From Caballeronia telluris (GTDB lineage Bacteria > Pseudomonadota > Gammaproteobacteria > Burkholderiales > Burkholderiaceae): a stretch of DNA of 64,000 nt. Both the position numbers and the translations under genes were made by a program. Below the pieces are notes generated by a model. The model did not search any database and had not been told where the DNA came from. It was given only the letters and a program-made list of their open reading frames with translations. This document shows positions 9,185 to 17,901 of the stretch, one piece after another. How positions within the stretch are numbered: position 1 is the first letter of the stretch; every line of letters starts with the position of its first letter. The stretch is from positions 62,001-126,000 of the forward strand of contig NZ_FCNZ02000016.1 in NCBI RefSeq assembly GCF_001544495.1, in the 5' to 3' direction.

Positions 9185-10081
9185 TCACGTCCTTCTCCGC
9201 ACGGCCCGCTGCAAGCAATCGAGCAGCAATGAAGCCGCAGGCGTCAGCGGACTATCGCGCCGCGTGACCACCCCGACAGAAATCGCAGGCAACCGGTCGA
9301 CGATAGGCAAAACAGCGAGCCCATCGCCGACCCACGGATGGTCGAGCAACGGCGCGGGCATCGCCGCGAGCATGTCGGACCCGCGCAGCAACCCATGCGC
9401 GATGACGAAGCTCGGACACTCGACCACCCGTTGCGGCACGGCGTAACCCAAATCGCTGAACAGATCGAGCAGCGCGCGCGTCGAACTCTCCGGCGACGAA
9501 TTCAACAGCCACTCGGCCTCCGACAACGCCGCAAGCGACGTGCAATCCCTCAACGGATGACCCTCGCGCGCGACCACCATCGAGTGACTCTCGTATAACT
9601 CGATGTGATCGAACTCCGGCCCGAGATGCTCGGGCACGATCACCGCGACGACGAAATCCAGCGTGCCGTCACGCAACCTCGGCAACGCGACGCCCGGAAA
9701 TCCCTCGACGAAACTCACGCGCGCGTTCGGCATCTCGCGACGAAACGCGCGATACGCCTGCGGCAAGATCGCGAGCGCCGCCGCGGGCGTCACCGCCGCC
9801 GACACGCTGCCGGCCGCCGCGCCCTTCATCTGCGCGATGTCGTCTTCGGCGCGGCGCATCTCACTCACGACGAGTTGCGCGCGAATTCGCAACTGCTGTC
9901 CGAACGCGGTCAATTGCACGCCGCGCGCGGTGCGCAAGACGAGCGGCACGCCGAGATCCTGCTCGATTTCCTTCAGCGCCTTCGTCAACGCGGCCTGCGA
10001 CAGATGCAGGCTACGCGCTGCGGCGCGGATGCTGCCCTGCTCGGCGACGGTCAGAAAAGCGCGCAACTGGTGATACTTCAT
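9185..10081 (-). CDS. LysR-family transcriptional regulator
   Basis: 298 residues. The N-terminal winged helix-turn-helix is clear (LRAFLTVAEQGSIRAAARSL then LSQAALTKALKEIEQDLG), followed by a periplasmic-binding-protein-like effector domain from about residue 90. The start is the ATG complementary to 10079-10081, because the HTH begins within the first residues; the upstream extension to 10138 lacks family similarity. It is transcribed divergently from the M20 amidohydrolase gene with a 133-base AT-richer gap, and by family rule probably controls that gene and the transporter behind it. The effector is unknown. Confidence 0.9.
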   Translation of the reverse strand: MKYHQLRAFLTVAEQGSIRAAARSLHLSQAALTKALKEIEQDLGVPLVLRTARGVQLTAFGQQLRIRAQLVVSEMRRAEDDIAQMKGAAAGSVSAAVTPAAALAILPQAYRAFRREMPNARVSFVEGFPGVALPRLRDGTLDFVVAVIVPEHLGPEFDHIELYESHSMVVAREGHPLRDCTSLAALSEAEWLLNSSPESSTRALLDLFSDLGYAVPQRVVECPSFVIAHGLLRGSDMLAAMPAPLLDHPWVGDGLAVLPIVDRLPAISVGVVTRRDSPLTPAASLLLDCLQRAVRRRT

Positions 10082-10109
10082 AGGGATGAACCAAGGGGTT
10101 TGAACCGAC

Positions 10110-10150
10110 AACCAAAGGTGGTCGTAAATTAAATTCACAGTCTTTTGGTT
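10110..10150. promoter_or_regulatory. Candidate LysR operator in the divergent promoter
   Basis: AACCAAA at 10110-10116 and TTTGGTT at 10144-10150 form an inverted repeat across the AT-rich centre of the lysR-amidohydrolase gap. Two further AACC-containing copies (GAACCAAGG, TGAACCGAC) lie between the repeat and the lysR start. The spacing and location fit a LysR-controlled divergent promoter; the assignment is inferred from position only. Confidence 0.35.
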
Positions 10151-10214
10151 TTCTTTTCGACTTTATATGCTTGGATGCATCAAGTCATCACGCCATTAAT
10201 GTCAGGAGCTTGCC

Positions 10215-11396
10215 ATGCTGTCAGTCGAACCCGTCATCGCCGGCATCGCCGCCATCGCGCCCGAACTCATCGCGGTGCGCCGGCGCATCCACGCGCATCC
10301 CGAACTCGCGTTCAAGGAGACGGCCACGAGCGATCTCGTCGCCGGCCTGCTCGCCGAGTGGGGCTACGACGTGCATCGCGGACTGGGCGGCACGGGCGTC
10401 GTCGGCGTGATGCGCGAGGGCGAAGGCACGCGACGCATCGGCCTGCGTGCCGACATGGACGCGCTGCCGATCGAGGAAGCCACGGGTTTGCCCTACGCGA
10501 GCGCCGTGCCGAAGACGATGCACGCATGCGGCCACGACGGCCACACCGCGATGCTCCTGTGCGCCGCGCGTTATCTCGCGGAAAGCCGGCAGTTCTCCGG
10601 CACTCTGAACCTGATTTTCCAGCCCGCCGAGGAAGGCGAAGGCGGTGCGCGCGTGATGATCGAGGAAGGCCTCTTCGAGCAGTTTCCCTGCGACGCCATC
10701 TTCGGCCTGCACAACATGCCCGGCTTCGCGGCCGGCGACATGAGCTTCTGCCCCGGTCCCGGCATGGCATCGAGCGACCGCGTGACAATTACCGTGCGCG
10801 GCCACGGCGGCCACGGCGCGATGCCGCATCTCGCGCGCGATCCGATGCCCGCCGTCGCGTCGATCATGCTTGGCCTCAACAGCATCGTCGCGCGCGAAGT
10901 GAATGCGCAGCAGGCCGCGGTGGTGTCGGTCGGCAGCGTGCAGGCAGGCGATACCCACAACGTCATCCCGCAGTCCGCGCTGATGAAGCTCTCCGTGCGC
11001 GCGCTCGACGCGGAAGTTCGCAAGCTCCTGCAGGAGCGCATCACGGCGCTCGTCCACGCGCAGGCGGCGGCTTACGGCTGCGAAGCGCAGATCGACTACG
11101 AACTGGGCTATCCGGTGCTCGTGAACCACGCCGAACCGACCGCCTTCGCCGCCGACGTCGCGAAGAAGATGCTCGGCGCGCAGCGCGTCGACGACGCCGC
11201 CGCGCCGCTGATGGGCAGCGAGGACTTCGCCTTCATGCTCGAAGCCTGTCCGGGGAGCTATGCGTGGATCGGCAACGGCATCGGCAGCAAGGGCGGCTGC
11301 ATGGTCCACAACCCCGGCTACGACTTCAACGACGACATCCTCGCGATCGGCGCAAGCTACTGGGTGCGCCTCGCCGAAGCGTATCTCGCCGACTGA
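10215..11396 (+). CDS. M20 family metallo-amidohydrolase (hippurate hydrolase/aminoacylase type)
   Basis: 393 residues, normal for the M20D amidohydrolase group (HipO, N-acyl-L-amino-acid amidohydrolases, IAA-amino-acid hydrolases). Visible metal and catalytic motifs are LRADMDALPIEE, ACGHDGHTAML, FQPAEEGEGGA, and the C-terminal GSEDFAFM. A dimerisation domain is inserted around residues 185-300 (VTITVRGHGGHGAMPH). Start ATG 10215 has CAGGAG upstream. It is followed by an MHS transporter and an SDR, so the module probably imports and hydrolyses an N-acylated amino acid or similar amide. The exact substrate cannot be read from the sequence. Confidence 0.88.
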   Translation: MLSVEPVIAGIAAIAPELIAVRRRIHAHPELAFKETATSDLVAGLLAEWGYDVHRGLGGTGVVGVMREGEGTRRIGLRADMDALPIEEATGLPYASAVPKTMHACGHDGHTAMLLCAARYLAESRQFSGTLNLIFQPAEEGEGGARVMIEEGLFEQFPCDAIFGLHNMPGFAAGDMSFCPGPGMASSDRVTITVRGHGGHGAMPHLARDPMPAVASIMLGLNSIVAREVNAQQAAVVSVGSVQAGDTHNVIPQSALMKLSVRALDAEVRKLLQERITALVHAQAAAYGCEAQIDYELGYPVLVNHAEPTAFAADVAKKMLGAQRVDDAAAPLMGSEDFAFMLEACPGSYAWIGNGIGSKGGCMVHNPGYDFNDDILAIGASYWVRLAEAYLAD

Positions 11397-11443
11397 CCGC
11401 CGAACGTTCACCTCATCAGCCGCATCGCGCACCGAGAGACACC

Positions 11444-12775
11444 ATGGAAACCCCGACGCTGACCCGCCTCAACGACGCAGCCGCTCCGCCGCCCGCGCCG
11501 ATCATCCGCAAGCAGAGCCGCACGCGGCTCGTGACGGCGGCGGCCGTCGGCAACGCGCTCGAGTTCTACGACTTCACCGTCTACGGTTTTTTCGCGCTCC
11601 TGATCGGCAAGCTGTTCTTCCCGGTTCACGACCCGATCGGCCAGTTGCTGCTGGCTGTGGCGAGCTTCGGCGTCGGCTTCTTCACGCGTCCGGTCGGCGG
11701 TCTTTTGATCGGCATGTACGCCGACCGCGCCGGCCGGAAGAAGGCGATGGTGCTCACGCTCGGCCTGATGGCGCTCGGCACGGCGATGATCGCGATCGCG
11801 CCGACCTACGCGCAGGTCGGCATCGCGGCGCCGGTGATCCTGGTCGTGGCGCGGCTGATCCAGGGCTTCTCGGCGGGCGGCGAAGTCGGCGCATCGACCA
11901 CTTTGCTGCTCGAACAGGCGCCCGCTAACCGGCGCGGTCTGTACGCGTCGTGGCAGTTCGCAAGCCAGGGACTCGCCGCGATGGCGGGCGCGCTGACGGG
12001 CGTCTGGCTGACCGCGGCGCTCTCGCCCGCGCAGCTCGAAAGCTGGGGCTGGCGCGTGCCGTTCGTGATCGGCACGCTGATCGTGCCGGTCGGCTGGTGG
12101 CTGCGCAAGACGCTCGACGAAGAACCGCCCGCAGCGCGCGCGGCAGAGAAGGGCAAGGCGCCGAAAGTGCCGCTGATCGACGTGCTGCGCGACCATCGGC
12201 GTGCCGTGCTCACGGGTCTCGGCCTCACGATCGGCGGGACGGCGGCGCACTTCATCATCGTGTTCTATCTGTCGATCTACGGCGTCAAGATGCTCGGCCT
12301 GCCCGCGTGGACGGCGATGCTTTCCGGCTGCGTCTCGGGTGCGATCCTGTTCGTGCTTGCGCCCATCGGCGGCTATCTGTCGGACCGCTTCGGCAGAAAG
12401 CGCATGGCGCAGGTGACACGTGTCCTCTTGATGCTCGCGATCTATCCGGCGTTCGTGGCGCTGAACCACTGGCCCACGGCGACGACCCTGCTCGTCACCG
12501 TGACGCTGCTGTCGTGCGTGCACGGCATCAACATCGGCGGCGTCGGCGCGATGCTCGGCGAGCTGTTCCCGCGTTCGGTCCGCGCGACGGGCGCTGCCGT
12601 CGTCTACAGCCTCGGCGTCGCGATCTTCGGCGGCTTCGCGCAGTTCTTCGTCACCTCGCTGATCGTCCTGACCGGCAGCACGCTCGCGCCCGCATGGTAT
12701 GTGATCGCGTGCGGCGCACTGAGTCTGATCGGCGTGGCGTACATGCGGGAAAGCGCGGGCACGGCGCTCGACTGA
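11444..12775 (+). CDS. MFS transporter, metabolite:H+ symporter (MHS) family
   Basis: 443 residues, about 12 hydrophobic helices. The N-terminal AAAVGNALEFYDFTVYGFF and the loop GLLIGMYADRAGRKKAM are MHS-family signatures (citrate, alpha-ketoglutarate or dicarboxylate:H+ symporters). The frame is open upstream through the amidohydrolase gene, but ATG 11444 (METPTL) is where similarity to the family begins. The gene lies 47 bases behind the amidohydrolase and is probably co-transcribed, supplying its substrate. The inner-membrane location is certain; the transported compound is inferred to be an organic acid or N-acyl amino acid. Confidence 0.88.
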   Translation: METPTLTRLNDAAAPPPAPIIRKQSRTRLVTAAAVGNALEFYDFTVYGFFALLIGKLFFPVHDPIGQLLLAVASFGVGFFTRPVGGLLIGMYADRAGRKKAMVLTLGLMALGTAMIAIAPTYAQVGIAAPVILVVARLIQGFSAGGEVGASTTLLLEQAPANRRGLYASWQFASQGLAAMAGALTGVWLTAALSPAQLESWGWRVPFVIGTLIVPVGWWLRKTLDEEPPAARAAEKGKAPKVPLIDVLRDHRRAVLTGLGLTIGGTAAHFIIVFYLSIYGVKMLGLPAWTAMLSGCVSGAILFVLAPIGGYLSDRFGRKRMAQVTRVLLMLAIYPAFVALNHWPTATTLLVTVTLLSCVHGINIGGVGAMLGELFPRSVRATGAAVVYSLGVAIFGGFAQFFVTSLIVLTGSTLAPAWYVIACGALSLIGVAYMRESAGTALD

Positions 12776-12884
12776 TTGTTAAAGCAAATGGAATGAAGTT
12801 GGCAACCGCCGGATGATTATCCTGGCGTCGACATGATTCATGATTCGCTTCATCTGCTCACATTCATCGAGAGGGAAGCGAATC

Positions 12885-13628
12885 ATGAAGGCCAACAATC
12901 AAGTCAAAGTCGCCATCGTCACCGGCGCGGCGCGCGGCATCGGCGCGGAAGTTGCCCGGCGACTCGCGAGCGATGGCTTCGCCGTCGCGATCAACTACGC
13001 GTCGAGCTCGAAGGAAGCCGATGCGCTCGTCGCGGAACTCGCGGCCAAGGGCGCGAAGGCGATCGCGGTGAAGGCCGACGTCGCGAACCCGGACGACGTG
13101 CGCGCGATGTTCGAGACGACCGAAGCGCGGCTCGGCCACGTCGATGTGCTCGTGAACAACGCGGGCGTGCTGAAGACAGTGCCGCTCGCCGACACCGCCG
13201 ACGCGCTCTACGACCAGACCTTCGACATCAACGTGCGCGGCACCTTCAACACATTGCGCGAAGCGGCGGCGCGGATGAACGAAGGTGGGCGCATCGTCAA
13301 TTTCTCCAGCACGACGCTCGCGCTGAACATGCCGGGCTACGCGGTCTACAACGCGACGAAAGCCGCGGTCGAGGCCTTCACGCACGTGTTCGCGAAGGAA
13401 TTGCGCGGCCGCAACATCACGGTGAACGCGGTGGCGCCGGGGCCGATCGCGACATCGCTCTTTCTCGACGGCAAGACCGACGAACAGATCCAGACCTTCG
13501 CGAGCATGCCGCCGCTGCAACGCCTGGGGCAGCCGGAGGATATTGCATCGGTCGTGGCGTTTCTTGCCGGACCGGATGCGGGCTGGATCAATGGGCAGAT
13601 CCTGCGCGCGAATGGCGGGATCGCCTGA
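12885..13628 (+). CDS. Short-chain dehydrogenase/reductase (SDR)
   Basis: 247 residues with classical SDR features: nucleotide-binding TGAARGIG at residues ~13-20, NNAGV near 90, the active-site Ser in NFSSTT and the YxxxK catalytic pair in YNATK around 156-160, then VNAVAPGPIATSLF. ATG 12885 is preceded by GAGAGGGAAG; the 15-residue upstream extension is rejected. The sequence resembles 3-oxoacyl-ACP reductase-like NADP-dependent oxidoreductases, without a firm substrate. It is 109 bases behind the MHS transporter and may have its own promoter. Confidence 0.87.
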   Translation: MKANNQVKVAIVTGAARGIGAEVARRLASDGFAVAINYASSSKEADALVAELAAKGAKAIAVKADVANPDDVRAMFETTEARLGHVDVLVNNAGVLKTVPLADTADALYDQTFDINVRGTFNTLREAAARMNEGGRIVNFSSTTLALNMPGYAVYNATKAAVEAFTHVFAKELRGRNITVNAVAPGPIATSLFLDGKTDEQIQTFASMPPLQRLGQPEDIASVVAFLAGPDAGWINGQILRANGGIA

Positions 13629-13784
13629 CGGCCGAGGGCGCTCGGTTTGCGCGCGGCATGCACTCATTCGATGCGTTTTCGGCTCTGCACCCGTGTAGCA
13701 TCGCTTTCGGCTTTGCCCTTCAAAAAATGGCACACCTCGTGCTTTTTAACAGCGATACTTAGATATATTCGCCGTCGGGTTGAC

Positions 13785-14388
13785 GCTTTTTCTGCGCTTT
13801 GATGGAACTCGCTTTCGCGTCGGTGTATTAGCACTGCCCCTGTCCGGGGCGGGACTTACTTTCTTTGGCTAGCGCAAAGAAAGTAAGCAAAGAAAGCAGC
13901 TTTTCGGGCAGCAGTCGCAGAGCGTCAACGCGTTTGAAGTACTGAGTGGACAGTGTCGCCCTCGAAGATCTTAAGCGGCTTGGCGCGATTGACCACTGTG
14001 TCATCGCACAGCAAACGAATTGGACAGCAGTCATTCATCCGTTTCCGCTTCGCTAACGAGAGGTACATCAGTCGCGCGGTTGAGGTTCGCGGTTGTGCCC
14101 ATCGTCCGAGCGAAGCGTGGACGGAGCTGAACGGAGCGCATACCACTTTGTTGAAGTTCGAGAGGCGTCAGTCGTACTGCGCGCCTAGCCGGGTGGATGT
14201 TTGAGGGCGACACTTAGGCGGTATGACCACTCAGTACTTCAAGAGCGGTGCCGCCTCAAGACTGCTGCCTGAAAAGCTGCTTTCTTTGCTTACTTTCTTT
14301 GCAGCAGCAAAGAAAGTAAGTCCCGCCCCGGACAGGGGCAGAGCCAATAGACCGACGCGAAAACAAGTTCCATGAAACGCAGAAAAGC
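13785..14388. repeat. 600-bp inverted-repeat structure made of two copies of a dispersed repeat
   Basis: Within the 829-base gap between the SDR and ATP-grasp genes, two arms of about 185 bases (roughly 13785-13970 and 14191-14388) are imperfect inverted copies of each other. The best conserved block runs from CTGCCCCTGTCCGGGGCGGG through ACTTACTTTCTTTG to CAAAGAAAGCAGCTTTTC. Further matching blocks are TTGAAGTACTGAGTGG and AGTGTCGCCCTC. Each arm contains its own small palindromes: GCCCCTGTCCGGGGC at 13836-13850, and a 13-bp perfect stem CTTACTTTCTTTG/CAAAGAAAGTAAG at 13855-13887. A unique core of ~220 bases lies between the arms and shows no recognisable gene. From memory, similar repeats are scattered in Burkholderia-group genomes. 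Confidence 0.75.
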
Positions 14389-14457
14389 ATCGAACGGTGT
14401 AAGCACAACCTAAAACCAACCCCCGAACGGCCGCGCCAAAAAACCAAGGACGCCACG

Positions 14458-15864
14458 ATGCAGATCTACGATGAAATGCGTCACGACGAAGCCGTGCGGG
14501 CACACTACGCGCGTTTTTCGCGCTGGCTCTCGTCGCAGACGCCCGAGACCATCGCGAGAAAGCGCAAGGAAGCGGACCTGTTGTTTCGCCGCGTCGGCAT
14601 CACGTTCGCCGTGAACGGCGACCTCTCGGGCACCGAGCGCCTGATCCCGTTCGACATGATCCCGCGCATCATCCCCGGCGACGAATGGCGCACGCTCGAA
14701 GCGGGCCTCAGGCAGCGCGTGCGGGCGCTCAATCTCTTCATCCACGACATCTATCACGACCGAGACATCGTGCGCGCCGGCCGCGTGCCCGCCGAGCAGG
14801 TCTACACGAACGCGCAGTACCGCGCGGAGATGCAGGGCGTCGACGTGCCGCTCGATGTCTACGCGCACATCGCGGGCGTCGACGTCGTGCGCGCGGGCGA
14901 CGAGGGCGAGTTCTTCGTGCTGGAGGACAACCTGCGGGTGCCGTCGGGCGTGTCGTACATGCTCGAAAACCGCAAGATGATGATGCGGCTCTTCCCCGAG
15001 CTGTTCGTGCAGAACCGCGTCGCGCCCGTCGCGCACTATCCGGACCTGCTGCTCGAAACCCTGCGCTCGATCGCGCCAGCGGGCGTCGACGATCCGGTCG
15101 TCGTCGTGCTCACGCCCGGCATGTACAACTCGGCGTATTTCGAGCACTCGTTCCTCGCGCAGCAGATGGGCGTCGAACTGGTGGAGGGCAAGGACCTCTT
15201 CGTCGACGAGAACTACGTCTTCATGCGCACGACGCAGGGCCCGCGCCGCGTGGACGTGATCTATCGCCGCCTCGACGACGACTTCCTCGACCCGCTCGCG
15301 TTCCGCGCGGATTCGGCACTCGGCATTCCGGGGCTGCTCACGTCGTACCGGGCGGGACGCGTGGCGCTCGCGAACGCGATGGGCACGGGTATCGCCGACG
15401 ACAAGTCGATCTATCCGCTCGTACCCGACATGATCGAGTTCTATCTCGGCGAGAAACCGATCCTGAACAACGTGCCGACCTACCAGTGCCGCAAGGCCGA
15501 CGATCTCGCCTACACGCTCGCGCATCTGCCGGAACTCGTCGTGAAGGAGGTGCACGGCGCGGGCGGCTATGGGATGCTCGTCGGGCCGGCCGCGACCAAA
15601 GCCGAGATCGAATCGTTTCGCGAGCGGCTCGTCGCGCGCCCGAGCGGCTATATCGCGCAGCCGACGCTCGCGCTCTCCGCGTGCCCGACCTTCGTGGAAT
15701 CGGGCGTGGCGCCGCGCCATATCGACTTGCGGCCGTTCGTGCTCTCCGGGCGCGAGGTCAACATGTGCGCGGGCGGGCTGACGCGGGTCGCGCTGAAGGC
15801 GGGCTCGCTCGTCGTGAATTCGTCGCAGGGCGGCGGCACCAAAGACACCTGGATGGTGGACTGA
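14458..15864 (+). CDS. Circularly permuted ATP-grasp protein
   Basis: 468 residues, the usual size for the CP-ATP-grasp type 1 family (formerly DUF404/DUF407). Recognisable family stretches are the N-terminal region ending RLIPFDMIPRIIPGDEW, the motif LEDNLRVPSGVSYMLENR near residues 158-175, VDVIYRRLDDDFLDPL near 265, and the C-terminal RPFVLSGREV. These enzymes are predicted ligases that use ATP to form peptide-like bonds; no substrate has been proven. ATG 14458 has an AAGGA sequence upstream. It is the first gene of a same-strand series: alpha-E protein 57 bases downstream, transglutaminase, then the Anbu protease. That composition is a known conserved neighbourhood. Confidence 0.92.
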   Translation: MQIYDEMRHDEAVRAHYARFSRWLSSQTPETIARKRKEADLLFRRVGITFAVNGDLSGTERLIPFDMIPRIIPGDEWRTLEAGLRQRVRALNLFIHDIYHDRDIVRAGRVPAEQVYTNAQYRAEMQGVDVPLDVYAHIAGVDVVRAGDEGEFFVLEDNLRVPSGVSYMLENRKMMMRLFPELFVQNRVAPVAHYPDLLLETLRSIAPAGVDDPVVVVLTPGMYNSAYFEHSFLAQQMGVELVEGKDLFVDENYVFMRTTQGPRRVDVIYRRLDDDFLDPLAFRADSALGIPGLLTSYRAGRVALANAMGTGIADDKSIYPLVPDMIEFYLGEKPILNNVPTYQCRKADDLAYTLAHLPELVVKEVHGAGGYGMLVGPAATKAEIESFRERLVARPSGYIAQPTLALSACPTFVESGVAPRHIDLRPFVLSGREVNMCAGGLTRVALKAGSLVVNSSQGGGTKDTWMVD

Positions 15865-15921
15865 GCCATCCGCAGGACATCGCGTGTTTTGAAGCGGGAC
15901 GACAAGGAACGGAACACCATC

Positions 15922-16875
15922 ATGCTAAGCCGCACCGCCGATCACCTTTTCTGGATGGCACGCTACATGGAGCGCGCGGAGAACACGGCGCGCATGCTCG
16001 ACATCAACTCGCAAGGCCTCCTGCTGCCGCAGACGCCCGAGCAGGAAGCGCGCGCGCAGCGCTCGGTGCTGCGCATCTCCGAGCTGGAAGAGATGTTCGC
16101 CGAGCGTCATCCGGGGTCGGAGTCGCGCGGCGACATGCTCGACTTCATGGTCGCCGACCCGGGCAATCCGTCGAGCATCATCGCGTGCCTGCATGCGACG
16201 CGCGAGAATGCGCGCGCCGTGCGCGGCACGCTCACGACCGAAGGCTGGGAGACAATCAACTTCACCTGGCTCGAATTCAACGAGCGGCTTGCCACGGGCG
16301 AACTGTCGCACAGTCCCGATTCGCTCTTCGAATGGGTGAAGTACCGCTCGAACCTGTGCCGGGGCGTGATGGCCGGCACCGCGCTGCGCGACGACGCGTA
16401 CTACTTCATGCAGATCGGCATGTTTCTGGAGCGCGCGGACAACACGGCGCGCATTCTCGACGTGCGTTTCGCCGACGCCGAGCCGAACTCGCGCGAGGCC
16501 GCCCGCCAGCTCGAAGACTTCTATTACTGGACGTCGATCCTGAGTTCGGTGTCGGCGCTGGAGATCTACCGCAAGGTGTATCGCGATGTCGTGACGCCGT
16601 CGCGGGTCGTCGAATTGCTGATCCTCAATCCGCACATGCCGCGCTCGCTGCTCGCGTCGCTCGACGGCGTCTGCGATACGCTCGTCAAGCTGCGCACGAC
16701 CAACTCGAACGAGTGCGAACGCTTCGCGGGCAAGCTGCGCGCGGACGTGCTTTATGCGGACATCCGCCAGATTCTCGAAACGGGCGTGCACGCGTGGCTC
16801 ACGCAATTCCTGAAGCGCGTCGACGAACTGGGCTTGCGCGTGATGCGCTCGTTTCTCATGCTTCCGCTCGGCTAA
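15922..16875 (+). CDS. Alpha-E domain-containing protein (DUF403)
   Basis: 317 residues, entirely alpha-helical by composition, with the characteristic start MLSRTADHLFWMARYMERAENTAR (written here only as the family opening, residues 1-24, of which HLFWMARYMERAENTAR is diagnostic). A similar internal block, FLERADNTARILDVRF, sits near residues 170-185. The family is always encoded beside the circularly permuted ATP-grasp protein and is thought to be its partner; the biochemical role is unknown. The start at ATG 15922 was chosen because the conserved opening begins there; the 11-residue upstream extension has no similarity. Confidence 0.92.
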   Translation: MLSRTADHLFWMARYMERAENTARMLDINSQGLLLPQTPEQEARAQRSVLRISELEEMFAERHPGSESRGDMLDFMVADPGNPSSIIACLHATRENARAVRGTLTTEGWETINFTWLEFNERLATGELSHSPDSLFEWVKYRSNLCRGVMAGTALRDDAYYFMQIGMFLERADNTARILDVRFADAEPNSREAARQLEDFYYWTSILSSVSALEIYRKVYRDVVTPSRVVELLILNPHMPRSLLASLDGVCDTLVKLRTTNSNECERFAGKLRADVLYADIRQILETGVHAWLTQFLKRVDELGLRVMRSFLMLPLG

Positions 16876-16927
16876 AGCAGGCCCCATACGCCGGGCCGAC
16901 GCGGCACGCACCATCGAAGGACCGACC

Positions 16928-17725
16928 ATGCTTCTCACCATCCGCCACGACACCAACTACCGCTACGCCGCGCCCGTGCAGTACTCGATCCAGCAGTTGC
17001 GGCTCACGCCCGCGAACGGCGCGGCGCAACTCGTGCGGCATTGGGTCGTCGATGCGCCCGGGCAACTCGACGTCACGCGCGACGCCTACGGCAACACGCT
17101 GCACACGCTCGTGCTGACGAAGCCGCACAGCGAGATCCATCTTTCGGTGGCGGGCGAAGTCGAAACGACGCCGCTCGACGACGGCCGCCTCTGGGACGAC
17201 GCCGGTCCGATCCCGCTCGAGCACTACACTTGCCCGACCCTGCTGACCGAACCCGACGCGGCCATCCACGATCTCGCGCACCAGTTGCCGTCGATCGATA
17301 CGCCCGCAGCGCTGATCGCGCTCGCGGAACGTATCGCGGGCGGCGTTGCGTACCAGCAGGGCGTGACGGAAGTGACGAGCCCGGCCGCCGAGGCGCTCCG
17401 GCTCGGCAAGGGTGTCTGTCAGGATCACGCGCATCTGATGCTCGCCTGCTGCCGCGCGCGCGGCGTGCCGGCGCGCTACGTAAGCGGCTATGTGGAACCC
17501 GGCGAGGTGGACCGCGCCGCGAGTCACGCGTGGGTCGACGTGTGGCTCGGCGACGGCTGGGTGTCGGTCGATGTCACGCATGCGCGCTTCGCGAGCGCTC
17601 GCTACTGCCGGCTCGCCGTCGGGCGCGACTACGAGGCCGCGGCGCCCGTGCGCGGCTCGCGGGTCGGCGGCAAGGCGGAGCGTTTGAGCGTGCACGTGTC
17701 CGTCGACTCACAGGCCGACCAATGA
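16928..17725 (+). CDS. Transglutaminase-like cysteine protease/transferase
   Basis: 265 residues. The N-terminal ~150 residues form the bacterial transglutaminase N-terminal beta domain (ITIRHDT-type opening, TIRHDTNYRYAAPVQYS). The catalytic core then shows Cys164 in GVCQDHAHLMLACCR, the His in SHAWVDVWLGDGW and the Asp in VSVDVTHAR: a complete Cys-His-Asp triad. There is no signal peptide, so it is cytoplasmic. It is encoded 52 bases after the alpha-E gene. Members of this group are predicted to cleave or form isopeptide-type bonds on the product of the adjacent ATP-grasp enzyme; this is family-level inference. Confidence 0.92.
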   Translation: MLLTIRHDTNYRYAAPVQYSIQQLRLTPANGAAQLVRHWVVDAPGQLDVTRDAYGNTLHTLVLTKPHSEIHLSVAGEVETTPLDDGRLWDDAGPIPLEHYTCPTLLTEPDAAIHDLAHQLPSIDTPAALIALAERIAGGVAYQQGVTEVTSPAAEALRLGKGVCQDHAHLMLACCRARGVPARYVSGYVEPGEVDRAASHAWVDVWLGDGWVSVDVTHARFASARYCRLAVGRDYEAAAPVRGSRVGGKAERLSVHVSVDSQADQ

Positions 17726-17901
17726 GCGCACGCAATCCTCAAGCCGCCGCGCGAATCTGCCGTAAAGTAAGGTGAAGTTGAACGAAGCACGACAGGGAAG
17801 GGCACGCGGTAAATGAAACACCGAGTATCGCCGCCGGCAGATGCCGCATCGCAACGGCGTCAGTACAATGACGCTTTCGCATTTCATCGGAACAGAAAGT
17901 C

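Noticed and set aside
12840..12884. Upstream in-frame start for the SDR
   Set aside because: The Rossmann fold begins right after ATG 12885, which has GAGAGGGAAG upstream; the extension has no ribosome-binding site.
13953..14204. 83-codon open frame within the inverted-repeat element
   Set aside because: No ribosome-binding site, partly made of the repeat arm, no recognised similarity; not strong enough to call.
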